From: Adenophora triphylla var. japonica
Lineage: Eukaryota > Streptophyta > Magnoliopsida > Asterales > Campanulaceae
Direction: 5' to 3'
DNA: 64,000 nucleotides
NCBI GenBank assembly: GCA_022495995.1
Contig: JAFEMH010007504.1
Location: forward strand, 23,253 to 87,252
Below the pieces are notes generated by a model. It was given only the letters and a program-made list of their open reading frames with translations, was not told the DNA's origin and did no database searches. Position 1 is the stretch's first letter. Each line of letters opens with the position of its first letter. Of the stretch, positions 19,891 to 31,310 are shown piece after piece. The position numbers were made by a program, and so were the translations under genes.

Positions 19891-21245
19891 TGTTAGTGTT
19901 ATGCCCTAGGCCTATAGTTGATAGACTTATGTGTTGACATTATTTATTATTATATGAGATGTTTATCATTTGATTATTATATGTTTTGTATATTTGTTTA
20001 TAATAATCTCCGTCCCTAATTATTAAGAGAATAATTAGTATAAATGTTAATGGATAATCATATGATGATTATATGCATAGAGATGCACATTAAATTTATG
20101 GGTACTTATTAGAGAACAAGTGACTGGACTTGACCCGTATGAGATTTATGTCATGGTCAAATGTCATAATTAAATCTCATATGGTCACTTCATTTAGTCC
20201 CTAGACCTGAGATTATCATGACCTTACATATGATGAAAGTCATGTTTGATTTTAGTCAAACGATATCTTAACACGATATTTATAAAGGTTATTTTTGGCA
20301 TGATCGGATTCATGATGGGAAGGATGATAAGTCAAGATGGAATTTGTCCCTCGAAAGAGAGATGTTTTGCTTGGGCCCCTCGATGAGTGATAATGAAGAA
20401 AAGTGTATGGCCATACCCCAATGCGATTGGATTATCATTATACTCGGAATCGAGAAAGCATTGAACAAAGACAAGTTGACGAGGACCATGACTTGTGTTC
20501 AATATAACATCGTGAGACAAAGGGAGAAATGGAAGTGTACCATTGGAAACGTGAACTCTTACGTTATATTATTTGGGTAGACATAATGGCTTGCTAGAGT
20601 CCGCTTATATCTTATGAGAGTCGATATGATCGAGCTCATTGCCAACATAATATAATCCTATTGGGTCACACACAACTAGAATGAATTGATTAAACCAGAG
20701 GAAGAATGATTGAGATAAACCTGATGTGGCATGTTACATCGCGCGACACAACAAGTCCATGTGCTTCGTGTGGTCGTGCGATAGAACAAGACACTAAGGC
20801 GGTTTACAGAATCCTTTCCTAATTTGATTAGGAATCATGTACTATACTAATGTAGTATAAATATGAACGTCTGTCAACCCTAAAAAGCTAGCCGAAATTC
20901 TGAAAAGAAATTCACAACATATATTCTCAATATTCTTCATAGGTTTAAGAGATCTAGCAATCTTCAAGAAGTCATTCTTGGTTCATTCAAAGGTGTGGAT
21001 ACCGAAAGAGGGTCTTCGCTCGTTCATCGATCAAGGCCTAGAGTTCAAGCAATCTGAAGAACGAAGTTTTTGATTCGAAATCACATTATTAAATCGTTCG
21101 ATAGCTCAAGAACGGAAAGCGTTCAAGGTTGGTTATTTCTATCTCGTAGATTTCAAGTTAATTGTATAGAACGGATCCTAGGCTCTTGGGTTTTGTGTTA
21201 TTTAGATGCTTAATTCCGCTGCGCATGGACCCATAAAACCCAACA
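19891..21245 (+). repeat. 5' LTR of nested copia
   Basis: 1355 bp, TGTTAGTG..AACCCAACA. It includes a TATA box (TATAAATA, 20856-20863) followed by a likely RNA start near 20890. The words CATCGCGCGACACAACAAG and GGTCGTGCGATAGAACAAG lie just upstream at 20738-20790. Confidence 0.93.
20856..20863 (+). promoter_or_regulatory. LTR TATA box of nested copia
   Basis: TATAAATA in GTAGTATAAATATGAACG, facing gag; the 3' LTR has the same at 27520-27527. Confidence 0.65.
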
Positions 21246-21246
21246 G

Positions 21247-21259
21247 TGGTATCAGATCC
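21247..21259 (+). promoter_or_regulatory. primer-binding site of nested copia
   Basis: TGGTATCAGATCC starts one base after the 5' LTR and matches the initiator-methionine tRNA primer site (TGGTATCAGA core). Confidence 0.85.
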
Positions 21260-22629
21260 CCGTTCGTATCATTAAGTTTGAATTAACATGCTAGAAAAGT
21301 AATATAAATCGTTTATATGTTCTTTTGCATGTTATGTATGCGATAGATTGATTGTTTTTGAAACAATATGCCTAAATCATGTTCTATTGATATTGAATTA
21401 AATCTGTTAAAAATCGTTTGCATGATTTAATTGCTCCGTGATTTAGAATTGATTGAATTCTGCAAAAACTGGTAATCTGGTGTCACGCGACACTGCTTGC
21501 CAGTGTCCTGCGACAGAGTTGGGCTGATGGCTTCCCTCGGTCGTGAGACATATTAGGATTCTTGGAGTCTCTGTCACGCGACAAAACAAGCCCAATCTGG
21601 GCAGAATCAGTTTGTTGAACAATCCTGCTAATCTGTGAATGTGTTTACAATCTGATATGTTTATGTGTTAATCTGGATGCTATGAATTTCTGGAAATTAA
21701 GTTTATAGGGCTATGCTAGATTAATTCATTGTTTATGCATGAATAGTTAATTAAAATAAGATTTTATTAATTGTTGCGATGCATGAATTATGTGTTCTTA
21801 AGTGTTAAGAATTTTAGATGTTTAGTTGAAACATTGTATTATAATTTCCTGAATGTTTAGATTGAAACATTAAGATTTTGGTTTATGATTGTTTATGAGA
21901 AACAAGTCATTTTACGCAAAATTTAAAAGGAAACTGATTGTTTTTTGAAAGTGTTGATTATGTTGCAAATCAGAGCTGATTTCTGATTGTGCATGTCTAG
22001 GAAAGTTCTGTCGAAGGTGAGATTTGGTACTTAAGTAGTCCTTGTGGCTCACCTATCTTTCTGGGAACTTACCTGGTGCACAGTTATGACTATCTTTACT
22101 GATGTGCTTATAATCTACTTTAAAGAACCTTCATTTAACTTTTAAGTTCTTTATGTCAATTCATGATTAAAACACTTGAGACCATTCAGATAGTTTTGGG
22201 TGGGCTTGCCATAGCAAGGTACTTTGATTCTATTCGTATGCGAGCAAGATGAGGAAATGGTGGTTCCTATACGTTTAAAGTGAATGAACTTAATTGGGTT
22301 ATCAAAATGGTTTTGGACCCAAGGCATAAGATGAGATTAAAATATGCCTAGACATATGATGTCTTGAATAAATCTCATAAAAGATCTAAGAGTCATATAT
22401 GTGATATGATTGATGTTTCTACCTAATTAATTTAGTTTTGAGCGGTTTGCCATAGCAAACTTGAAATTAAATTAAAGTTGGATCTTAGCCCATTAAATGT
22501 ATATTATGCTTATTTGTATTGGAAGGTGTATAATTTAGTGGGAGCATTTTATGTAAATGCATTATACTTCTCATATGATATGTTTACTTATATGTGTTCA
22601 TATTTTATGTATATCTTTTTGTAGAATAA
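21260..22629 (+). other. untranslated leader of nested copia
   Basis: AT-rich leader of about 1.37 kb without a gene. At 21480-21600 it holds a cluster of TGTCACGCGACA-type words (21481, 21504, 21538, 21571), the same word seen in the LTR at 20740. Two partly repeated phrases (GCTTGCCATAGCAAGG at 22204, GGTTTGCCATAGCAAAC at 22444) suggest small hairpins. Confidence 0.6.
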
Positions 22630-23520
22630 ATGTCATCAACCAATAATCATCTGTCACTGCGATCTCTCCTTAAGAAGGAAAAGTTGGAAGAGAATGGTAC
22701 AAACTATATGGATTGGATCCGTAGCGTGAGAATTGTTCTCAGGCAAGAGGAAAAACTGTACGTTCTCGAGGAACCTATTCCACCCGAACTCCGCCGCCAA
22801 TGCTACTAGGGCATTGAAGGATCAATATCTGAAGCACAAGCGTGATTCTACAGATGTTGGATGCCTCATGCTCTCCGCCATGTGCAAGAACCTTCAGAAG
22901 GATCTTGAGCACTTGGGGACAGTTGATCTAAACAATCGACTGATGGAAATGTTCCAAGTTCAAGCTAGGCAAGAAAGGTATAACACAGTTAAGGTTTTGA
23001 CCTCATGCAAGATGAGTGAAGGACAAGCTATTGGTCCCCATGCTCTTAAGTTGAAGGGCCACATTGAGCATCTTGAAAGGCTCGGTTTTCCAATTAGCCA
23101 AGAGTTGGCTACTGATATAATATTGAATTCATTGCCCAAAAGTTTTAGTAATTTCATAATGCACTATAACATGGGAGGCATGAATAAAAACATTTCCGAG
23201 TTAGTTCAAATGTTGAACACTGCGGAAACCAATATTGTCGAGAAGAAAACCGATCAAGTGCTGATGGTTAATAAGGGGAAGGGTTTCAAGGGTAAGGGAA
23301 AGGCAAAGGTTTCTAATCCTAAGGCAAATGTTGCCAAACCCAAAGAGGCTGCCAAGCCTAAAGAGGCTAAGCCCAAGTCCCAAGAGGACGCAGTCTGCTT
23401 CCATTGCAATGAGATTGGACATTGGAGGAGAAACTGCACAAAATACAAGGAAGCACTGAAGAAAAGCAAAGGAGTTGCTTCGACTTCAGGTATCTTTGTT
23501 ATAGATATATTCCTATCTAC
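22630..23520 (+). pseudogene. gag of nested copia
   Basis: ATG at 22630 opens MSSTNNHLSLRSLLKKEKLE, then NYMDWIRSVRIVLRQEEKL. The frame hits TAG near 22806 and the match continues in the next frame from about 22797 (NATRALKDQYLKHKRDSTD), so a small indel lies there. Later blocks are SEGQAIGPHALKLKGHIEHL, ELATDIILNSLPKSFSNFI and a Lys/Ala/Pro-rich stretch. The zinc knuckle CFHCNEIGHWRRNC (CX2CX4HX4C) at about 23398-23439 binds element RNA in family members. Confidence 0.9.
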
Positions 23521-24265
23521 TTCTAGTTCTTGGGTATTGAATACCAGATGTGGAACTCACATTTGTTTAAATGTGCAGGGTCTAAAGAACAGAAGGATGC
23601 TTGAAGAGGGTGAAGTGGACCTACGTGTGGGGAATAGAGCAAGAGTTGCTGCATTAGCCGTAGGAACTTATGAAGTTACTTTACCTAGTGGACTAATACT
23701 TGTTTTGAACAATTGTTATTACTTTCCAACTTTAAGTAGGAATATTATTTCGATTTCATGTTTGGATAATGAAGGTTTTAATTTTCTTATATGTGATAAG
23801 AAGTTTTCCATTTACAAGAGTGATATGCATTATTGTACTGCTGTTTCATTCAATGGCCTTTATATCCTTGATGTTGAACATCGTGATAATGATGTCTATA
23901 ACATTAACAAGAGATCTAAACCCAATGATGTAAACCACACTTACTTATGGCATTATCGTCTTGGCCATATAAATGAGAAACGCATTTCTAAACTCCACAA
24001 AGATGGATTTTTAGACCCACATGATTATGAATCTTATGAGACATGCGAATCTTGTTTGCTTGGCAAGATGACCAAGGACCCATTTACCAAAACTGGTGAA
24101 AGGGCGGGCGACTTATTAGGCCTCATACATACCGATGTGTGTGGACCTATGAGTAGCGATGCTAGGGGAGGATTTTGGTACTTCATAACATTCACTGATG
24201 ATTATAGTAGATTTGGATATGTTTATCTAATGAAACATAAAAGTGAATCGTTTGAGATATTTTGA
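23521..24265 (+). pseudogene. protease and N-terminal integrase of nested copia
   Basis: In the same frame as the zinc knuckle. The protease active-site position reads SWVLNTRCGTHIC (23540-23548 codes N-T-R) where the family has D-T/S-G, so both the catalytic Asp and the Gly are lost. The pre-integrase and HHCC part follows (LWHYRLGHINEKRISKLH, CESCLLGKM), then the first catalytic region (LIHTDVCGPM, FTDDYSRFGYVYLM). A TGA at 24263-24265 ends the frame inside the core; the same frame reopens at once, so this is a simple nonsense mutation. Confidence 0.9.
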
Positions 24266-25345
24266 ATATTTCAAAATGAGGTGCAAAACCAACTTGGCAA
24301 AACTATTAAAGTACTTCGATCTGATCGAGGTGGTGAATATTTGAGCCAAGAATTTGACAGTCATCTTAAGAGTTATGGAATCGTTTCAGAACTCTCTCCA
24401 CCCGGAACACCACAATGGAACGGTGTGTCTGAGAGGAGGAATAGAACTTTGTTGGACATGGTTCGTTCTATGATGAGTCAAGTTGAGCTTCCTTTATCCT
24501 TTTGGGGACATGAACTAGAAACTGCTGCTTTCACTATAAACAGAGTTTCTACTAAATCGGTTCAAAATTCCCCATATGAGATGTGGCATGGAAGAAAACC
24601 AAGTTTGTCTTTCATGAAGATTTGGGGTTGCGATGCATATGTCAAGAAATTAACTTCTGACAAGCTAGCACCTAAGTCTGACAAATGTGTTTTCGTGGGT
24701 TATCCTAAGGAAACCAAAGGATACTATTTCTACAATCGAAACGAGAACAAAGTGTTTGTTGCTCGAAATGGTACTTTCTTAGAAAAGGAGTTTCTTCGCA
24801 AAGGAACCAGTGGGAGTAAAATAGATCTCGAAGAAATTCGAGAACCTGAAAACAACATTGAACCAATGGTAGAGACTGAACCAAGTTCACAAGTAGTTGT
24901 GGAACCGGTTCAAGATGCACAAGTTCTTCGCCGAAGTGGTAGGTCACGATCCGAACTCGAGAGATATGGATTTCTCGTTACGGAAAGTGATGAAGTGGAG
25001 TTAATCGAAAACGATGAACCTACTTGCTATCAAGAGGCGATGTCCGCTCCTGATTCGGAAAAATGGCAAGAAGCCATGAAGTCCGAATTACAATCCATGG
25101 CTGATAATCAAGTTTGGAACTTGATTGATCCACCCGAATGTGTAAAAACCATAGGGTGCAAATGGGTCTTCAAGAAGAAGACCGACATGGATGGGAAGGT
25201 GCACACCTATAAGGCTAGGCTTGTAGCTATGCTTAAGTCTATTAGAATTTTAATTGCCATAGCCGCATTTATGACTATGAGATATGGCAAATGGATGTTA
25301 AGACAACTTTCCTTAATGGGAAGTTACTTGAGGATGTATACATGA
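24266..25345 (+). pseudogene. integrase C-terminal part and RT start of nested copia
   Basis: Continues integrase with LRSDRGGEYLSQEF (second Asp) and PQWNGVSERRNRTLLDMV (Glu), then SPYEMWHGRKPSLSFMKIWG and FVGYPKETKGYYFYN. RT begins with WQEAMKSELQSMADNQVWNL and CKWVFKKKTDMDG. After KARLVA the reading jumps to MLKSIRILIAIAA; about 20 residues (the GYxQxxGxDYxETFSPV block) are missing by in-frame deletion. A frameshift near 25270 ends the useful frame. Confidence 0.88.
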
Positions 25346-26541
25346 TACAACCTGAAGGTTTTGTCAGTCCAGAAAATTCTAACAAGGTGTGTAAGTTGCA
25401 GAAATCCATTTATGGATTGAAGCAAGCTTCTAGGAGTTGGAATCTGCGTTTTGATGAAGCAATCAAGGAGTTTGGCTTTATCAAGAACGAAGATGAACCT
25501 TGTGTATACAAGAAAATTAGTGGGAGCGTAGCACTATTTTTAGTGTTGTATGTCGACGATATCTTACTCATTGGAAATGACATTCCTGCACTACATACTG
25601 TCAAGTCTTGGTTGGGAAAGTGCTTTTCGATGAAAGATATGAGCGAAGCCGCGTATATCCTTGGTATCAAGATCTATAGAGATAGATCCAAGAGGATGAT
25701 TGGTTTAAGTCAAAGTACTTACATTGACAAGGTTCTTAGAAGATTCCAAATGGAAAATTCTAAAAGAGAAAACTTGCCAATGTTGCATAGTGTATCTCTT
25801 AGCAAGACTCAAAGTCCTAAGACTAATGATGAGCGAAAGAGAATGAATGGTATTCTATATGCTTCGGAAATTGGGTCTATCATGTATGCTATGTTATGTA
25901 CTAGACCCGATGTCTCGTGTGCTCTAAGCATGACGAGTAGGTACCAATCGAATCCCGGCGAACCACATTGGATAGTAGTCAAGAATATCCTCAAGTACTT
26001 ACGAAGAACTAAGGATGTATTCTTGGTCTTTGGAGGAATGGAAGAAGATCTTGTAGTGAAAGGCTACACAGATGCTAGCTTCCAAACCGACATGGATGAT
26101 TTCAGATCGCAGTCTGGATTCTTGTTTACGCTGAATGGAGGCACTGTGAGTTGGAAAAGTTCCAAGCAAAGTACCGTCGCTGATTCTACAACCGAAGCTG
26201 AGTACATAGCGGCATCTGATGCAGCTAAGGAAGCCGTTTGGATCAAAAAGTTCATTAGTGATTTGGAAGTCATTCCAAGCATCAAAGATCCTATTGAACT
26301 TTACTGTGACAACAACGGTGCCATTGCACAAGCAAAGGAACCAAAGTCACACCAGAGATCCAAATACATACTTCGACGTTTCCACATTATCCGAGAGATA
26401 TGTGAAAGGGAAGGAGTAAAGATATGCATAGTAGAAACTGATGACAACGTGGCGGACCCATTAACTAAGTCTCTCCCGCAATCTAAGCATGATGGTCATA
26501 TTAGGTCCATGGGTAATCGATACATGAGAGATTGGGCCTAG
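25291..26541 (+). pseudogene. RT and RNase H of nested copia
   Basis: A 416-residue open frame. RT: MDVKTTFLNGKLLEDVYM, CKLQKSIYGLKQASRSWN, active site YVDD at 25549-25560 (LYVDDILLIGND), IGSIMYAMLCTRPDVSCALS. RNase H: GYTDASFQTD, STTEAEYIAASDAA, LYCDNNGAIAQAKEP and DPLTKSLPQ. All catalytic acidic residues are visible. This is the longest intact catalytic segment in the window, but it lacks its own N-terminal RT motifs because of the upstream frameshift and deletion. Confidence 0.92.
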
Positions 26542-26544
26542 TGC

Positions 26545-26555
26545 AAGTGGGAGAC
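26545..26555 (+). promoter_or_regulatory. polypurine tract of nested copia
   Basis: AAGTGGGAGAC directly precedes the 3' LTR; the typical plus-strand primer for copia elements. Confidence 0.85.
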
Positions 26556-27909
26556 TGTTAGTGTTATGCCCTAGGCCTATAGTTGATAGACTTATGTGTT
26601 GACATTATTTATTATTATATGAGATGTTTATCATTTGATTATTATATGTTTTGTATATTTGTTTATAATAATCTCCGTCCCTAATTATTAAGAGAATAAT
26701 TAGTATAAATGTTAATGGATAATCATATAATGATTATATGCATAGAGATGCACATTAAATTTATGGGTACTTGTTAGAGAACAAGTGACTGGACTTGATC
26801 CGTATGAGATTTATGTCATGGTCAAATGTCATAATTAAATCTCATATGATCACTTCATTTAGTCCCTAGACCTGAGATTTTCATGACCTTACATATGATG
26901 AAAGTCATGTTTGATTTTAGTCAAACGATATCTTAACACGATATTTATAAAGGCTATTTTTGGCATGATCGGATTCATGATGGGAAGGATGATAAGTCAA
27001 GATGGAATTTGTCCCTCGAAAGAGAGATGTTTTGCTTGGGCCCCTCGATGAGTGATAATGATGAAAATGTATGGCCATACCCCAATGCGATTGGATTATC
27101 ATTATACTCGGAATCGAGAAAGCATTGAACAAAGACAAGTTGACGAGGACCATGACTTGTGTTCAATATAACATCGTGAGAAAAAGGGAGAAATGGAAGT
27201 GTACCATTGGAAACGTGAACTCTTACGTTATATTATTTGGGTAGACATAATGGCTTGCTAAAGTCCGCTTATGTCTTATGAGAGTCGATATGATCGAGCT
27301 CATTGCCAACATAATATAATCCTATTGGATCACACATAACTAGAATGAATTGATTAAACCAGAGGAAGAATGATTGAGAAAAACCTGATGTGGCATGTTA
27401 CATCGCGCGACACAACAAGTCCATGTGCTTCGTGTGGTCGTGCGACAGAACAAGACACTAAGGCGGTTTACAGAATCCTTTCCTAATTTGATTAGGAATC
27501 ATATACTATACTAATGTAGTATAAATATGAACGTCTGTCAACCCTAAAAAGCTAGCCGAAATTCTAAAAAGAAATTCACAACATATATTCTCAATATTTT
27601 TCATAGGTTTAAGAGATCTAGCAATCTTCAAGAAGGCATTCTTGGTTCACTCAAAGGTGTGGATATCGAAAGAGGGTCTTCGTTCGTTCATCGATCAAGG
27701 CCTAGAGTTCAAGCAATCTGAAGAACGAAGTTTGTGATTCGAAATCACATTATTAAATTATTCGGTAGCTCAAGAACGGAAAGCGTTCAAGGTTGGTTAT
27801 TTCTATCTCATAGATTTCAAGTTAATTGTATAGAACGGATCCTAGGCTCTTGAGTTTTGTGTTATTTAGATGCTTAATTCTGCTGCGCATGGATCCATAA
27901 AACCCAATA
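26556..27909 (+). repeat. 3' LTR of nested copia
   Basis: 1354 bp, almost identical to the 5' LTR. The terminus is CCCAATA instead of CCCAACA, so the CA end is mutated after insertion. GTATA follows at 27910-27914. Confidence 0.93.
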
Positions 27910-28046
27910 GTATAGGACTGCTTTTTGGTGAATAGAGGCAAGATTCCTAAGGCATCCATTCTTCTAAACATCTCCCTGCCTAAAGCATCATGATTCAACT
28001 CAACGCCATTTATTTCCCATCCAGGTAGGAAAAAGTGGGGATCCTA
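27910..28046 (-). pseudogene. start of the extra ORF exon, copy B
   Basis: The part of the extra ORF on the upstream side of the nested copia insertion, homologous to 9412-9545. Minus-strand reading gives the block ending in HFFLPGWEINGVELNHDALG. It begins at the same TTTGTAG splice acceptor as in copy A. Confidence 0.8.
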
Positions 28047-29685
28047 CAAAGAAAGAAAATATAAAGTTAGATCCATTTTAAAAGATCACAGTTCACTTGC
28101 GGTTTTAAGCACCCATGCGGTTGAGAAAGTGAAAATTCTCAACCCCAAGTGATCTATGAATTTAAGCTAATGAAATAATCATGAAGACTTGAAGAGTGTA
28201 GGTACTAGTACGTGGCGTTGTTAAACCAAATTTATCCCACACTTCAATGAAGTGCTTGGTGAGGAAGGTTATGGTTTCCAGCCTATATACTAAATAAAAA
28301 CTCATGGATGCAAAAAGACAAGTGAGAATTAACATGCTGTTTAAGATGAAATGCAGTTAAGATCAACATAAACATGAGCAGCATAACATATAATACTTAG
28401 AGAAAAACAGCATGCGATTTCAAATAATAGACTCATGCGGTTTCCACATGCGGTTTCAAACAAGCAATATCAACATGCGGTTTGACCTAAGGAGGCATGC
28501 GGTTTTGAGAGATGAGGTTCTAAGGCATATTTAGATACACAATTTCCAAAAAAAATTCTAAGTATGGAAAAACATAATTTGGAAATCATGCAATCCAACA
28601 TATGAAGTATTTTCTGAAAATAACATGAAAAGTTCATATGAACAAATGAAGAACACAAAGAACAGTTTGAACACCAAGTACAGAGGCAACATGAATCTGA
28701 ACCAAAATAAACAAAAAGCATATCAAAATGATCCTAACAAGTTATAGATCAACAATATAACAACAAAATTACAAATTTTGTCCAGAATCACCAAGAAATC
28801 ATGAAGAACATAAAACGGGTTACGAAAACCCTTAAACTGTTAATCCAAAAATTAGTAACCAAAATGTGTATGGATCATCAAATAAATTACATAATATGAA
28901 TCCTAACAACACTACGAACAAAACCCAACAAAAATCACATAGAATGGTTGAGAAATAAAGAATCAATCAACCAAAATCAGTTAAGGCATTAACGTTTTCC
29001 GTTTTGAAGAGTGAGTTTTAGAGAGAGTTGTAGAGAGAGAAAGTATAGACAAGGAAGAAAGTACGGGTACAGGAAGTTGGCATTGTAAAGAGTCAACCGG
29101 TTACACTAAAACAGGTATATATAGGTGGTGCCTAGGGTGGAGTGAAAAAAAATGATGATGGTTCCACTCTGTTGCAACTTTTCAACTTCTGCACATTAGC
29201 GTATTATGGCTGACAAGAAAGATTTTAATGCAAATATTCCTTTTGCATTAAATGCATTTAAATTTCAAATTAATGTGGGAAAATATTTGCAAAAGAGTCC
29301 TTAAGCAAATAATTTTGTCTTAAGAAATACAAGGACCAAATAATAAATATAGAAAATTTACATGGGTCCACGTGGCATGCAGTTTGATACAGCAAAAATA
29401 ATTTTTTTTAATGAAAAAGAAATATCAAACCGCTTGCAAGCTTCTTCAAAGCTCAGAAAAGAAAAACTTCGAAAATTCTCTAAGTGTTGAAACGTGGTTT
29501 AGAATCATGCGGTCTTGGTACATCATGCGGTTTGGAACATGCGATTGACCTCATGCGGTTTGGATAATGCGGTTTCAACAAGGGAGTGGTTTTGAATCCT
29601 TAACATAATTTTTACCTAAATAACATACTTAACACACAAGTTAGTAATAAAAAGTATGGACTTATTTAAGTTCATGCATACCCAT
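28047..29685 (-). other. leader, intron and internal promoter region, copy B
   Basis: Collinear with 9546-11163. The minus-strand TATA box CCTATATATACC is kept at 29114-29125, but the ATG equivalent at about 28999 reads ACG (GTTTTCCGTTTTG), so translation could not start as in copy A. CATGCGGTTT words recur at the same places as in copy A (for example 28105, 28435-28505, 29505-29575). Confidence 0.65.
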
Positions 29686-30141
29686 TTATCCTCTAAGGAA
29701 AGAAAACCTTTTGGAGTCAAGAGCTTTGGTGAGGATGTCAGTAATCCGATTATCTGTCCCCACATACTCTAAATGGATGTTCCCCTTTTCCACATTATAT
29801 TTGAGGAAATTATAATTGATGTCTATGTGTTTGGTCTTTGAGTGCATGTCAGGGTTGTTGGAGACTGAGATTGTTGATGTGTTGTCACACATGATTGGGC
29901 AATTTCCTTCATCAATCCCATAGTCCACCAACTGTTTCTTCATCCATAGTATTTGATAACAGCAACTTCCAGCAGCAATGTATTCAGCCTCTGTAGTTGA
30001 AACTGAAACTGAGGCTTGCTTCTTGCTGGCCCAAGCAACTAGTCTATTTCCAAGGAAGTGACAAGTACTACTAGTGCTTTTTCTGTCAATAGTGCAAGCT
30101 GCATAATCTGCATCTGAATAACCTACATGCTCGAAATTCAA
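29686..30141 (-). pseudogene. RNase H, copy B
   Basis: Homologue of 11164-11643 with the same motifs (GYSDADYAAC, TTEAEYIAAGSCC, CDNTSTISVSNNP). It ends earlier at a TAA where copy A continues into EEMGMLELK. Substitutions include HIDINYNFLKYN for HIDIKYHFLKYH. Confidence 0.85.
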
Positions 30142-30191
30142 ATCTTTGGAATACCAAAGTCCAAGATTAGTAGTTCCAGAGAGATATCAGA

Positions 30192-31310
30192 TTATATGCT
30201 TGACTGCACTAAATGTGCTTCTCTAGGATCAGCTTGATAACGAGCGTAAACACTGAACATAATATCTGGCCTAATAGCAGTTAAGTAAAGTAATGAGCCA
30301 ATCATACCTCGATATAAGGTTTGATCAACCTTCTTACCTTTTAGATCTTTATCTAGTTTATTGCCGGTAGCCATGGGAGTATCGTAAGCTTTTGCATTTT
30401 CCAGTCCAAACTTCTTGATTAACTCTTTTGTGTATTTGGCTTGGCTGAGGAAGATTCCTTCATCACATTGTTTGATTTGAAGCTCAAGGAAGAATGTCAA
30501 TTCTCTCATCGTGCTCATCTCAAACTTGCTTTTCATTAGCTTTTCAAAAACGCTTGCATAATAATTCACTAGTTATGCAAAAAATAATATCATCAACATA
30601 AATTTGAACAAGTAATGAATGATTATTATATTTAGCAATGAATAGAGTTGTATTGATTTTATCGTGTTTGAAGCCTTTTCTAGTAGAAATTTTGATAGAG
30701 TTTCATACCATGCCCTTGGAGCTTGTTTGAGTCCATAAAAAGCCTTTTGGAGTTTGTAGACATGATTTGGAAATTTGGAGTCTTCAAATCCAGGTGGTTG
30801 GGCAACATATACGATTTCTTGAAGTTCACCGTTGAGGAAAACACTCTTAACATCCATTTGATATAGCTTGAAACGTTTGTAAGATGCATAGGCCAAGAAA
30901 ATTCTGATTGCTTCTAGTCTTACAACTGGAGCAAAAGTTTCGTCGTAGTCCATTCATTCTTCTTGCCTATATCCTTGTGCAACCAAACTTACTTTGTTTC
31001 TGGTGATGCTTCCATTCTCATCCATCTTGTTTCTAAACAACCACTTTATTTCTATCACTCCTAGATCATGAGGTCTAGGCACTAATGTCCAAACCTTACA
31101 TCTTTCAAATTGGTTGAGTTCTTCTTGCATAGCAACGACCCAACTTGAATCTTGGAGTGCTTCATCAACTTTTATGTGTTCAATTTTAGATAACAAAGAA
31201 GTATGCTCGACATAGTTTGATCTCCTTGTTTGAACTCCGAAAAATAAATCACCAATCACATTTGTGAGAGGGTGACTGCTGACTTCACAAACCTCGGGGG
31301 GTAAATCTGG
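30192..31310 (-). pseudogene. reverse transcriptase, copy B
   Basis: Frames 31310-30954 (within the ORF from 31538), 30953-30573 and 30569-30192 match copy A. They share the TGA between QEE and MDYDETFAP and the one-base-short A-run before the YVDD block. IGSLLYLTAIRPDIMF here preserves the usual RPDI that copy A has as RLDI. The frame near 30230 is shifted relative to copy A. Confidence 0.88.

Larger units (their letters stand above)
19891..27909 (+). mobile_element. nested Ty1/copia element (plus strand, 8.0 kb)
   Basis: Complete LTR-to-LTR element inserted in the extra ORF of copy B. It has LTRs 19891-21245 and 26556-27909, a primer-binding site, gag, protease, integrase, RT, RNase H and a polypurine tract in copia order. 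The uninterrupted equivalent site exists in copy A, so insertion followed the tandem duplication. I count about 30 differences between the LTRs, near 2-2.5 percent. Coding is broken by a gag frameshift, a TGA in integrase, and a deletion plus frameshift in RT. The pol motifs are common to several plant copia lineages and I do not assign one. Confidence 0.93.

Noticed and set aside
20332..20580. Open frames on both strands within LTRs of the nested copia (also 26917-27166)
   Set aside because: Present in both LTRs, no domain, and interrupted differently in the two copies.
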